Shown here: positions 19,347 through 27,789 of the stretch, one piece after another
Layout: every line of letters begins with the position of its first letter
Numbering within the stretch: position 1 is the first letter of the stretch
Assembly (NCBI GenBank): GCA_963734435.1
Contig: CAVTHA010000013.1
Span: forward strand, 1 to 64,000
Reading direction: 5' to 3'
DNA: 64,000 nucleotides
From: Bog-756 sp963734435
Lineage (GTDB): Bacteria > Actinomycetota > Acidimicrobiia > Acidimicrobiales > RAAP-2
Position numbers and translations under genes: made by a program
The notes under the pieces: generated by a model
What the model was told of the DNA's origin: nothing
Databases searched by the model: none
What the model saw: the letters and a program-made list of their open reading frames with translations, nothing else

Positions 19347-21125
19347 ATGCACGACTTGGTTGTCCGCGGCGGGCTGGTCGTAGACGGAACCGGTGCGCCC
19401 GCACGGACCGCGGACGTTGCCGTCTCCGATGGGCTGATCGTCGAGGTAGGCCAGGTGCGTGGCCGTGCGCGCCGACAGATCGACGCTGACGGTTCTCTGG
19501 TTACCCCTGGCTTTGTCGACATCCACACTCACTACGACGGTCAAGCGACGTGGGATCCGCACCTCACACCGTCCTGTTGGCACGGCGTAACCACCGCAGT
19601 CTTGGGCAATTGTGGTGTCGGTTTCGCGCCGGTGCGCTCGGACGGGCACGAGGCCCTCATCGAGTTGATGGAAGGGGTGGAGGATATCCCTGGGACTGCT
19701 CTCAGCGAAGGTATGACCTGGGGATGGGAGACTTTCGACGAGTACCTCGACGCCCTCGACTCTCAACCTCACGCCGTCGACCTCGGTACCCAGGTTCCTC
19801 ACGCCGCTCTCCGCTCGTACGTCATGGGTAAGAGAGCTCGTGACGACGCCGGCGCCGACGACATCGCAGCGATGGTCGCTGCTTTGACTGAGGGGCTACG
19901 CGCCGGAGCATTGGGGTTCTCGACCGGACGGACGGCGGGACATCGCACCGTGCACGGCGAACCGGTCCCAGGCACTTATGCGGCCAAGGACGAGCTCGCG
20001 GCTCTCGTCGGCGCTGTCCAATCCAATGGACACGGCGTCGTTGAAGTAGTGCCCTCCGGCGTGGGCGGCTTGATCGCTGGCGATGCTGACGATGCAATGG
20101 ACACGGAGCTCGACTGGATGCTCGAGCTCGGCCTTCGGAGCAGGGTTCCACTGACCTTTCTGGCGATGCAACAGGACAGAGAAATCGACCGGTGGAAGCC
20201 TTGGTTCGACCGGGTACGTGCCGCCAACCACCGGGGCGCTCGAATTCACCCGCAGGTCGCCTGCCGTTGCTTCGGTGTCCTTATGGGGCATCAATCCCGC
20301 CTGAACCCATTCCGGCACCGGGTCACCTACCAAGCTATCGCTGAGCTGCCGCTCGCAGAACGAGTGAAGCTTCTACGCCGACCGGAGGTTCGAAGATCGA
20401 TCCTCGATGACAAGCCAGACCACACCGGTCCGTTCGCCATGGACCAGATCGGTCGACGAGCCTTCGATCGACTGTTCCCATTGGGTAGCGAGCTCGACTA
20501 CGAGCCGGTAACCGAAGCCAGTATTGGATCAGTGGCGCGACGCGAGGGTCGTGACCCGTGGGAGGTCGGCTACGACGCCATGCTTGAATCGGAAGGACGA
20601 GATTTCCTTTTGCTGCCTCTGTTGAACTATGGCGGTGACTCCTACGACGGGCTTGCCGACATGATGAACGACCCGATGACGGTTCAAGGCCTTGGCGACG
20701 GTGGCGCCCATGTCGGCCTGGTCTGTGATGCGAGCATGACCACCTACCTCGCCAGCTATTGGACCCGTGACCGGACTCGCGGCCGTCGCATCCCGCTCGA
20801 AACAGCCGTTCGGCGTCTCACCCGTGATCCCGCCCATCTCTACGGACTACTGGATCGGGGCCTCGTAGAACCGGGCCGAAAGGCTGACCTCAATATCATC
20901 GACTACGACCATCTACGTCTCCTCCACCCGGAAGAGGTCACCGATCTTCCCGGTGGTGCGGGCCGGCTAATTCAGCGCTCCGAGGGTTATGTCTCAACCC
21001 TGGTTGGCGGCGAAGAGATTGCTGCGTCAGGTGAACTTACCGATGCTCGCCCGGGTCGTGTCCTACGTGGTCCCCAGCTCGCTCGCACACACCGACGGAG
21101 CAATTCACGAGCAAGGGTTCTCTAG
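19347..21125 (+). CDS. N-acyl-D-amino-acid deacylase/D-aminoacylase-type amidohydrolase
   Basis: A 592-residue metal-dependent amidohydrolase. Zn ligands are visible in VDIHTHYDG (His60, His62) and the Cys of LGNCGVGFAP (Cys89), diagnostic of the D-aminoacylase subgroup. Later there is GFSTGR, then DGGAHVG with the catalytic Asp, then HLYGLLDRGLVEPGRKADLN of the closing beta-sandwich. The family cleaves N-acyl groups from D-amino acids or related amides. It is divergent from a P450 and followed after 134 bases by an aldo/keto reductase. A second paralogue at 43683 is also followed by an AKR gene, suggesting a shared pathway for an amide-containing compound (inference). Confidence 0.87.
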   Translation: MHDLVVRGGLVVDGTGAPARTADVAVSDGLIVEVGQVRGRARRQIDADGSLVTPGFVDIHTHYDGQATWDPHLTPSCWHGVTTAVLGNCGVGFAPVRSDGHEALIELMEGVEDIPGTALSEGMTWGWETFDEYLDALDSQPHAVDLGTQVPHAALRSYVMGKRARDDAGADDIAAMVAALTEGLRAGALGFSTGRTAGHRTVHGEPVPGTYAAKDELAALVGAVQSNGHGVVEVVPSGVGGLIAGDADDAMDTELDWMLELGLRSRVPLTFLAMQQDREIDRWKPWFDRVRAANHRGARIHPQVACRCFGVLMGHQSRLNPFRHRVTYQAIAELPLAERVKLLRRPEVRRSILDDKPDHTGPFAMDQIGRRAFDRLFPLGSELDYEPVTEASIGSVARREGRDPWEVGYDAMLESEGRDFLLLPLLNYGGDSYDGLADMMNDPMTVQGLGDGGAHVGLVCDASMTTYLASYWTRDRTRGRRIPLETAVRRLTRDPAHLYGLLDRGLVEPGRKADLNIIDYDHLRLLHPEEVTDLPGGAGRLIQRSEGYVSTLVGGEEIAASGELTDARPGRVLRGPQLARTHRRSNSRARVL

Positions 21126-21258
21126 CCGCAGTCCATTCACGTCACTCCAAGGGTCAGCGGCGGGCGACCACGGCGTGCGAAAGAGAGCCGGAAAGCCGCC
21201 CATGTAGAAGGGTCCGAGGGCAGGAATGTCGAGACGGATCGAAGCTAGCGTGCAGGTC

Positions 21259-22257
21259 ATGGACTACCTGACGTTAGGCCGATCCGGATTGAAGGTTTCG
21301 CGCGCGTGCCTGGGCACGATGACTTTCGGCAACACAGACGGCGGAACTGACGAAGCCGAATCCCAGCGGATTGTTGACGCCTTCATCGACGCCGGGCACA
21401 ACTTCCTCGACACGGCGGACGTGTACAACGCCGGTCGCTCTGAGGAGATCGTCGGACGGTCCATCGCCAAGAAACGCGAGGACATCGTCCTCGCCACCAA
21501 GGGGTTCAACGCGATGGGGGACGGACCCAACGATCGGGGGTCCTCGCGCTCCCACTTGACCCGCGCCCTGGAGAACAGCCTCCGCCGGCTCGGTACCGAC
21601 TATGTCGACCTCTACCAGCTGCACAACTGGGACCACGACACACCGATCGAGGAGAGCATGGCCACCCTCGACGGCTTTGTCCGATCAGGAAAGGTCCGCT
21701 ATGTCGGGTGCTCCAATTTCTACGGTAGCCAACTGGTCGAGGCGCAATGGGCAGCCGAACGCATCGGGGGCACTCACCTTGTCAGCCTGCAACCACAGTA
21801 TTCGCTCATCTGGCGGGACATCGAGCGCGACATACTCCCGACCGCCACTCGTCACGGGATGGCAGTCATCGTGTGGAGTCCTCTCGGTGGCGGGATGCTC
21901 ACCGGGAAGTACGCTAAAGGTGGTGAGTTGCCGGCCGATGGCCGATTGAGCCGAGGTTCGGACATGGAAGCAGAGGGCATGCGGATGCTCACGCTCACCG
22001 ATCGTAATTTCGAGATCGTGGAGGAAGTCGACAAGGTTGCCACCGAGCTAAGGGCGACGGCGACAGCGGTGAGCCTCGCCTGGCTGCTGGGCCGGCCCGG
22101 GGTGACATCGGTCATCATTGGTCCACGCAACATCGATCAGCTGAGCCAGAATCTGGCTGGATTCGACCTTGCCCTGCCTCTCGAGTCGGCCAAGTCGCTG
22201 AGCAGGGTTTCACGTCTGCCAGTCAGCTATCCCTGGTACATGCACCTCCGGGTCTGA
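21259..22257 (+). CDS. aldo/keto reductase
   Basis: 332 residues, the full AKR length. The start at 21259 (MDYLTLGRSGLKVS) fits the family; an upstream ATG at 21226 adds 11 residues. The catalytic tetrad is complete: Asp51 and Tyr56 (DTADVY), Lys81 (LATKG) and His122 (LYQLHNWD). The NADP-binding end shows SVIIGPRN. It reduces aldehydes or ketones with NADPH, probably cytoplasmic. It is probably co-transcribed with the D-aminoacylase-type gene upstream. Confidence 0.9.
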   Translation: MDYLTLGRSGLKVSRACLGTMTFGNTDGGTDEAESQRIVDAFIDAGHNFLDTADVYNAGRSEEIVGRSIAKKREDIVLATKGFNAMGDGPNDRGSSRSHLTRALENSLRRLGTDYVDLYQLHNWDHDTPIEESMATLDGFVRSGKVRYVGCSNFYGSQLVEAQWAAERIGGTHLVSLQPQYSLIWRDIERDILPTATRHGMAVIVWSPLGGGMLTGKYAKGGELPADGRLSRGSDMEAEGMRMLTLTDRNFEIVEEVDKVATELRATATAVSLAWLLGRPGVTSVIIGPRNIDQLSQNLAGFDLALPLESAKSLSRVSRLPVSYPWYMHLRV

Positions 22258-22375
22258 GCGTCGGCGGCGTCGGAGCGGCCAGGTCGCACGGCATGTACCC
22301 GGGGCGGAGCAGTTGATCGTCGACCCGCAAGACTCAGATCCAATCACTCCTTGGCATTCACAGAGCTCACTGCAA

Positions 22376-23659
22376 CTAGTTCTCATCGTGGACCGTAGCC
22401 GTCACCAAATAGACCCGGCGAGGTTCGGACAAACCCTTGAAATGAATGTCTTTACCATCCTTGAACTGGAACTCACCGCTCAGATCGCAAAGCTCTTTGA
22501 GCACCGATGAAGCAAGGATCTCTCCGCCCTTCGCCTCCTGAGTGATTCGGGCGGCCAAGATCACCGCGCCGCCCATGAAGTCATTGCCGTCGCGGACTGC
22601 TTCACCAGAATGGAGGCCGAGACGAACGTAAACGGTCGTGTGGGGATTGGAACGGTTGCGAGCGGCGAAGTCAGACTGAATCCCGACGGCGCACTGCAGA
22701 GCACGACTGGCACCACTGAAGGCGACCATGAAGCCGTCTCCCTGCGCCTTGATTTCATGCCCACCGCAGCTAGCGATTCGCTGGCGGATAATGGCATTGT
22801 GCTCGAGCAGAATCTCCATGGCGCCCCGATCGCCTAACTGCTCCGTGAGCGAAGTGAACCCTTCGATGTCACTGAACATGATCGTCACCGTGCCATCGGG
22901 CAAGTCCCTCACTGCCTCAAAATCTTCGCCCGAACTGGCCGGTCCTTCTGCAACGACGTCGATCAGACGAGGGTCCTTCGGGCCCTCAACCCGGCCCTCA
23001 CTGTCCGGCGCGCTCGCCGGCTTACTCCGGACGCTCACGCTGCCCCAGAAGGCGAACGCCTTGACACGAATGACCGGCGATCCTGGCAGCGGTGAGACGG
23101 CCTTCAGACGTCGGGCATCCTTGCCACCCATGATTGCCACACCGCCGAGCTCCACCTCGATGCCCTCGGGGACGATGATCTCGATGCCGCCCATCACGGC
23201 GGTGGCTCGAACCACGACGCTAGGACCTTCGACCTCCGCGTTTCGCATGTCGAGTATGCAGCCGCCCATGATGGCAACCGCATTGGTCTTCTCCCGCAGT
23301 CGCCATCGTCCCCGTCGTTGGGAGCCTCCCATGATCGACACCGTCCACCGGGTGGCCTCTCGGCCTCCGGCGGGTGCGGGGAGCTGATGTTCGACCGGCA
23401 CCGGCGAGTAACCGGCCTCGCCGGCGAGCACGCCCGCGCAATCGGGACCGAAGGGATGAGGGATATCGGCGAGAATTTGGGGAAGATCGCCCACGGAGAG
23501 CGCTCTATACGCTGCGTCAACGCGCTCAGAGAACTCGTCCAGCGTCAGGCGTCCGTCAGCACACGACCTCTTGAGGACCTCGATCACCCGCTCACGGTCC
23601 TTGTCGGACAGGCGGGGGCCTCCTGGGCCGGTGGGTGGTATCAGAGACACAACGACCAT
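22376..23659 (-). CDS. DUF1707-LiaF-like-class III nucleotide cyclase fusion
   Basis: 427 residues in three parts. Residues 16-67 form a DUF1707 domain (LSDKDRERVIEVLKRSCADGR-type start with Asp/Glu-rich helix). About 100-212 form a LiaF/DUF2154-like beta-solenoid domain with repeated MGG turns (SIMGG, AIMGG, AVMGG, AIMGG) and an FWGSVSV end. About 250-425 form a class III cyclase catalytic domain with metal Asp264 (FSDIEGFT) and Asp308 (QGDGFMVAF). The first two domains normally accompany envelope-stress sensing in actinobacteria; joined to a cyclase they suggest a cAMP or cGMP output from an envelope signal (inference). No transmembrane segment was seen. It is convergent with the AKR gene. 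Confidence 0.87.
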   Translation of the reverse strand: MVVVSLIPPTGPGGPRLSDKDRERVIEVLKRSCADGRLTLDEFSERVDAAYRALSVGDLPQILADIPHPFGPDCAGVLAGEAGYSPVPVEHQLPAPAGGREATRWTVSIMGGSQRRGRWRLREKTNAVAIMGGCILDMRNAEVEGPSVVVRATAVMGGIEIIVPEGIEVELGGVAIMGGKDARRLKAVSPLPGSPVIRVKAFAFWGSVSVRSKPASAPDSEGRVEGPKDPRLIDVVAEGPASSGEDFEAVRDLPDGTVTIMFSDIEGFTSLTEQLGDRGAMEILLEHNAIIRQRIASCGGHEIKAQGDGFMVAFSGASRALQCAVGIQSDFAARNRSNPHTTVYVRLGLHSGEAVRDGNDFMGGAVILAARITQEAKGGEILASSVLKELCDLSGEFQFKDGKDIHFKGLSEPRRVYLVTATVHDEN

Positions 23660-23814
23660 TGTGCCTGAGGACGAGCGGAAGTGACGGCCGAATCACTCAG
23701 GGGGAGTGGCTGGAGCGTGAATCAGATTCGAGCTCAACTGAAATTGGTGGGACCCTCATTGGCCAATGCGGTACGCCCTGATGATCGGGATTCAGGGCCG
23801 ACGTTCATCTTCAT

Positions 23815-25077
23815 TCAGAATCCGGTCCCACTTCTCGGTGAGGGCCGAGTGGTGAGGAGAGCGTCGGCCACTGACAGAGCACCAGCCCTCAGCTCTTCGA
23901 TGCGGCCACCGGCGGCCAGGAGCGAAGCTGGGAACCCGCCCATGTAGAGAGTGCCCAGGGCCGGCAGGTCGAGGCGGAGATCTGCCTCCTCTCCCGTACG
24001 GGCCCGGCGACATGAGGCGCCATCCGGTCCGGCCTCCAGCACCCAGCGGCCAGGGGCGGCGTCGATCTCCCCCTCTTGCACGGTGGGTGGAAGCACGTCG
24101 AGCACCAGGCGACCTTCAGCCTGATAGCCACGCGCCTCGAATGCGGTAGCGGCGTCCAGGATTCGTACGTAGAGGCGGTCCTCGATGGCAACGGTCCGTA
24201 GTTGGCGCGGATCGGCCATCCGCCAGCGAACCGGTTCGTCCACCGGACTGCGCTTGACGTGGACCTGACCGATCAGATCCAGGTCGAGCACGAAACGCCA
24301 GAGCGCTGCTTCGACGTCGGCCGTATCGCCGCGAAGGTCCTCGATGACGATGGTTGAGCGATTGCCCTGAAACACGTCTGTGTCCCGGCTGGCCCGGTAC
24401 AACACGTACCCCTCATCGCATACTGCGTGAAAGCGGGCCGAGGATCCGTCACGGTGATGCGGACGATCAACGAGGTGTTGAGTCCAATAGCCAGAGCTGC
24501 GGTTGATTTCGCCGGCTCGGGTGCGGCGCTGCCGGTCGAAGATCTCGGGCAGGACCTTGATGGCCTCGTCCTTGTCTACGAGCGCCAGAGCGATGTCGGG
24601 CGCCGGAACAGCAAATGACGAAGCCCGGCTATCAATCGAGTACTTGGCGACGTTGGCCGCCAGTCCGTACCCGAATCTCCCATAGATGATCGATTCGGCG
24701 GCCTCGAGCCCGGCGATCGGCTCACCCCGTTTCCGGGCGTCGTCGTGCATCGCCGCCATCAACTGACTCAGGAAGCCCCGCCGGCGATGGGTGGGATGGA
24801 CTCCCACCGCGGTCACCCCCGCCATCGGAATCGTCGGACATGGCTGACTGGGCGCGGCCGGGAGGGTGACATTCAAGGTGTCGATGGCAGCGTTGCCGGC
24901 GAATCGCTCTCCGGCATCGACCACCCACGCCCTATCCAGCTCGAAGGTAGCCGCCCACATCTCCGAGTCCGCCACCTGATCGGGGTCACCGGCGAACGGT
25001 TCAAGGAACGGAATGTTCACCGACCGCCGGAACGCCGGACCCTCTTCCGGCCGCAACCTTCTAACGACGGGATCCAC
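23815..25077 (-). CDS. Eis-like GNAT N-acetyltransferase
   Basis: About 420 residues from GTG 25077, where an Eis-type N-terminus begins (VRRLRPEEG); an ATG at 25167 extends it by 30 unlikely residues that approach the upstream gene. The N-terminal GNAT domain has the acetyl-CoA loop VHPTHRRRGFLSQLM (about 105-125). A second GNAT-like domain (about 180-290) and a C-terminal SCP2-like domain follow. The chain ends with the free carboxylate ...GTGF that serves as general base in Eis proteins. Known members acetylate amines of aminoglycosides and other polyamines. The in vivo substrate here is unknown. Confidence 0.85.
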   Translation of the reverse strand: MDPVVRRLRPEEGPAFRRSVNIPFLEPFAGDPDQVADSEMWAATFELDRAWVVDAGERFAGNAAIDTLNVTLPAAPSQPCPTIPMAGVTAVGVHPTHRRRGFLSQLMAAMHDDARKRGEPIAGLEAAESIIYGRFGYGLAANVAKYSIDSRASSFAVPAPDIALALVDKDEAIKVLPEIFDRQRRTRAGEINRSSGYWTQHLVDRPHHRDGSSARFHAVCDEGYVLYRASRDTDVFQGNRSTIVIEDLRGDTADVEAALWRFVLDLDLIGQVHVKRSPVDEPVRWRMADPRQLRTVAIEDRLYVRILDAATAFEARGYQAEGRLVLDVLPPTVQEGEIDAAPGRWVLEAGPDGASCRRARTGEEADLRLDLPALGTLYMGGFPASLLAAGGRIEELRAGALSVADALLTTRPSPRSGTGF

Positions 25078-25194
25078 GGGGCCCAGTCTGCCTACACCGA
25101 TCCAGGACCGCCACTGCGAACCGAGGACAATTCCAACCGCGTCCAGCCTACCTGACGTGGTGGGCACTCGAAGACGGCCACCGAGGCGGCGCTC

Positions 25195-25752
25195 CTAGTT
25201 GTTCGCCGGTCGGCAGGCTCCTTTTGGCCATCCCCACACGGCCAACACGTCGTCGGGAACTGTGAGCGGACAGGGTGCGTCCGGACCGACGTTTCCGGCC
25301 GCGTACGCCGTCCACGATCCACGCTGCGGCAGTTTGAAGAGATAGTAGGAGCCCGCATCTTGAGACGAGATCTGGGCTTGCGTCGGGTTCGAAGGATCCA
25401 CGGACGGTGCCGGAACCAGTCGGGCCCCCGCCCAGTAGGTGGCCGTTGCCTGGTCGAAGGCGTAGTAGGTGAGTCCCGGCGCCAGACCGGTGTACTCGGA
25501 TGCGGGGAGGCTGTTCAAGGCGGCGCCAGCTGCGACCAGTTGTTGTCGGATTTGGTTCGTCACAGGAACATTGACCGCGTGAGAGGTTGTTGAACTCCTC
25601 TGGGTGGTGCTTGATGTCGGGCCCGTCGTCTGAACTGGGCTCGACGTGGTGGTCGACGTGTCCGAAGCAGGCGAGCTCGAGCAGGCCGCAATGGCGAGCG
25701 CCGATGCCATCAGAACCGCAGCGAGAGCGAGAACAGTTCTCTTCTGGTTCAT
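25195..25752 (-). CDS. lipoprotein of unknown function
   Basis: The start at 25752 (MNQKRTVLAL) opens a signal sequence with lipobox IAAC at about residue 23. A Ser/Thr-rich linker is followed by a globular domain of about 110 residues (from VTNQIRQQLVAAGAAL to the end) containing YYAFD, TYWAGARLVP, SYYLFK and a late Cys pair (APCPL, GACRP). Actinobacterial lipoproteins with similar domains are of unknown role. It lies 118 bases upstream of the Eis-like gene on the same strand; the two may be co-transcribed. Confidence 0.7.
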   Translation of the reverse strand: MNQKRTVLALAAVLMASALAIAACSSSPASDTSTTTSSPVQTTGPTSSTTQRSSTTSHAVNVPVTNQIRQQLVAAGAALNSLPASEYTGLAPGLTYYAFDQATATYWAGARLVPAPSVDPSNPTQAQISSQDAGSYYLFKLPQRGSWTAYAAGNVGPDAPCPLTVPDDVLAVWGWPKGACRPANN

Positions 25753-25882
25753 AGAGTCCTGGCAATCTAGTCCAGGTGTCTCTAGATCCAGAGTTATTGC
25801 GACCTCTGGCTTAGCAATCCTCGTATGCGATCGAGGATTCAGCTCAGTCATCTGACCGCTTGCCTGTCGGATAAGACAGTGC

Positions 25883-26443
25883 TTATGAGTCGACCGGGCC
25901 AGTGTGCTCGTCGCGTATGACGTGAAGTTGACGGACCCGTTCATCGTCGGGACCGAGATAGTCGGTCAGCACTCCCGTGATGTACGGGACGTCAATATGC
26001 CCTGTCCGGAGCATCTCCTCGATATCCGCCCAGTCCTTGCGTCGGTTGAAGAACGCTTTGAACACGGCAAGGTCATTGCACCCGAGGAAGGGGAGGCGAC
26101 GATCGACGAGCTGGTGTTCAGCGACATGGAGATGGAGGTCGTCGTGGAAGCGGGAGGTGTCGAGAAAGATGTCCACCGGAATGCCACTGAACATCAGTCG
26201 GCACTGGCCATCAGATCTGAGAGCCGACACATCGCTCTCAAGGGCCACGATCCCCTTTGGCAAGGCATCGAGCACTCGCTCTGTTTCTGTCGGGGGGGCG
26301 AAGACGTTCAGATCGATGTCGATGGTCGTCCTTGGCTCCCCGGTGCACCACAGCAACGCAAAGGCGCCACCGAACGCGTGACGAATTCCGGCTGCATCGA
26401 GCCCATCGTGCAGCTCGACGATCGCATCGAGGATCGGCTTCAC
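25883..26443 (-). CDS. nucleotidyltransferase-fold protein, toxin partner of the XRE gene (AbiEii/MNT-like)
   Basis: 186 residues. The fold signature is near the N-terminus: AFGGAFALLW, then RTTIDIDLNVF, giving the G-G...DxD pattern of minimal nucleotidyltransferases (Asp42 and Asp44). A third acidic position is plausible in VDIFLD (about residue 92). The later part carries AVFKAFFNRRKDWADIEEML, typical of toxin-type nucleotidyltransferases. Its ATG overlaps the upstream XRE stop by 4 bases, so the two are co-translated. By analogy with AbiE/MenT-like systems it may nucleotidylate tRNA or proteins; this is inference. Confidence 0.75.
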   Translation of the reverse strand: MKPILDAIVELHDGLDAAGIRHAFGGAFALLWCTGEPRTTIDIDLNVFAPPTETERVLDALPKGIVALESDVSALRSDGQCRLMFSGIPVDIFLDTSRFHDDLHLHVAEHQLVDRRLPFLGCNDLAVFKAFFNRRKDWADIEEMLRTGHIDVPYITGVLTDYLGPDDERVRQLHVIRDEHTGPVDS

Positions 26444-26766
26444 CGGCGGGCCATCTTCGGAGCGGGAAATGCTGGATACCTGAGTGGCCTTCGCTGCGCT
26501 CGTGGCAGGACATCGGTGAAAGCGAATAAGGCCTCTATCTTTTGGGCACGCTCCCGCTCGTCATCTGCCGGTACGGTCCGCAGACTGGTTTCGGCCTCGA
26601 ATCCGGCAGCTCGGAGAAGGCGCCCGAGGGTCGCGACAGAAGGTACGGAGGCGCCTCTCTCGTAGGCGGACAACGTTGAGGCGGACGTGCCCCCACGCCG
26701 GGCAAGCTCCCGTCGAGAGAGGCCGCTCCGGTGTCGGGCTTCCTGAAGAAGTACGGCTGCGTTCAC
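26440..26766 (-). CDS. XRE-family regulator, likely antitoxin
   Basis: 108 residues from GTG 26766. The helix-turn-helix is at about 5-58 (ARHRSGLSRRELARR, then STLSAYERG). The C-terminal 45 residues are charged, with ERERAQKIEALFAF, a likely partner-binding segment. Gene order (HTH first, nucleotidyltransferase second, 4-base overlap) and the dyad just upstream fit an autoregulated toxin-antitoxin or abortive-infection pair. Confidence 0.8.
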   Translation of the reverse strand: MNAAVLLQEARHRSGLSRRELARRGGTSASTLSAYERGASVPSVATLGRLLRAAGFEAETSLRTVPADDERERAQKIEALFAFTDVLPRAQRRPLRYPAFPAPKMARR

Positions 26767-26774
26767 TCCCCTAT

Positions 26775-26792
26775 GATACCAAATCTGATATC
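26775..26792. promoter_or_regulatory. AT-rich dyad, likely operator of the XRE/nucleotidyltransferase operon
   Basis: GATACCAAATCTGATATC is an imperfect 18-bp inverted repeat 9-26 bases upstream of the XRE start. It is strikingly AT-rich for this genome, and a TATCAT box overlaps its gene-proximal end, so a bound repressor would block transcription. The rest of the stretch to 27061 has no gene. Confidence 0.5.
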
Positions 26793-27061
26793 AATCTGAC
26801 CTCCACCCCCCGGGCGACTCTGCACGCTCTCGCCTGATGGGCGCCAAGCGGGGCGCCGGCCGTCGTGGGTCCAAACCGCAAGCCGCCGACGTAGTCCGAG
26901 GAACCTCTCGGGGTGCGATAAACCCGGGGCTGCGCTAACCCGGGGCTGTTTGTGTAGTCCTGTCATCCACCGGCTGAAGGGGCGAAAGCCTAGATTCGGT
27001 CCGCTCAGACTCAGTCTTCGAAAAGTCCGGGGCAAAGCCTCTACCCGATGAAGGGGGCCAC

Positions 27062-27499
27062 GTGGAACGGTGGGAGTTGACAGCCCGGGAGAGCGTTCGC
27101 GACTTGGTGGCCCGGTACAACGCCAATGCAGACGCCGGCCGATTTGATCAAGTGCTGGAATGCTTCGCTCCTGACGCCACCATGGAGCTCGATGGACGAC
27201 CGTACCGTGGCCGTGAGGAGATCCGGACCATCTTCACCGGTGTCAGCGACCGGTTGCGACGCCGATCGGAGCCCATCATCGTGCGGCACCACACGAGCAC
27301 CCTGCAGATCGACGTCGATGGGCCTGAGGACGTTTCATCGCGCTGTTATTACCAGGTCCTCAGCGGGAAAGGGCTCGATCATTGGGGGCGCTATCTCGAC
27401 AGGTACGGGATGATCGACGACAAGTGGTATTTCTTCCACCGTCGCGAGTTCCTGGAGGGCTTCGCTCCCGGCAGTTGGACCCAGTCGACGGCCGACTAG
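27062..27499 (+). CDS. SnoaL/NTF2-like protein
   Basis: 145 residues from GTG 27062, preceded by GAAGGGGG. The cone-shaped alpha+beta NTF2 fold is indicated by VARYNANADAGRFDQVLECFAPDATMELDGR (helix, then first strands; only partly quoted), YRGREEIRTIF, and a C-terminal strand ending DDKWYFFHRREF. Members are isomerases, hydratases or small-ligand binders. His and Asp suitable for catalysis are present, but the reaction cannot be told. Confidence 0.8.
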   Translation: MERWELTARESVRDLVARYNANADAGRFDQVLECFAPDATMELDGRPYRGREEIRTIFTGVSDRLRRRSEPIIVRHHTSTLQIDVDGPEDVSSRCYYQVLSGKGLDHWGRYLDRYGMIDDKWYFFHRREFLEGFAPGSWTQSTAD

Positions 27500-27533
27500 G
27501 TCGACCCGGACACCACCGAACCTGCCGTCGGCC

Positions 27534-27552
27534 CTCAGCTGTTCCAGCTGAC
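27534..27552. repeat. degenerate intergenic dyad CTCAGC-N7-GCTGAC
   Basis: The rightmost copy of the 19-bp pattern in the window, 35 bases after the SnoaL-like stop. It would form a short hairpin and could act as a weak terminator. Confidence 0.35.
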
Positions 27553-27789
27553 GGCCACCCCCGTTCATCCTCCTCGTAGGCCTGGTGCGCCGCCTCGACG
27601 CCGGGGATCCCGGGATTGGTCACCGCTCACGCCAATTTGTCCCGCAATCCGAGAAGGTCACACCCATCGTGTGGAATACCAGCCGCCTGGCCCACGTTGA
27701 CCACAGCCATTGGGGGGTGGGAGCAGTGCGTGCCCTGGTGGGGGGGTTCGCAATGGCAGCAGGCCCGGACGCCCGGCAGAAGGAAGGAC

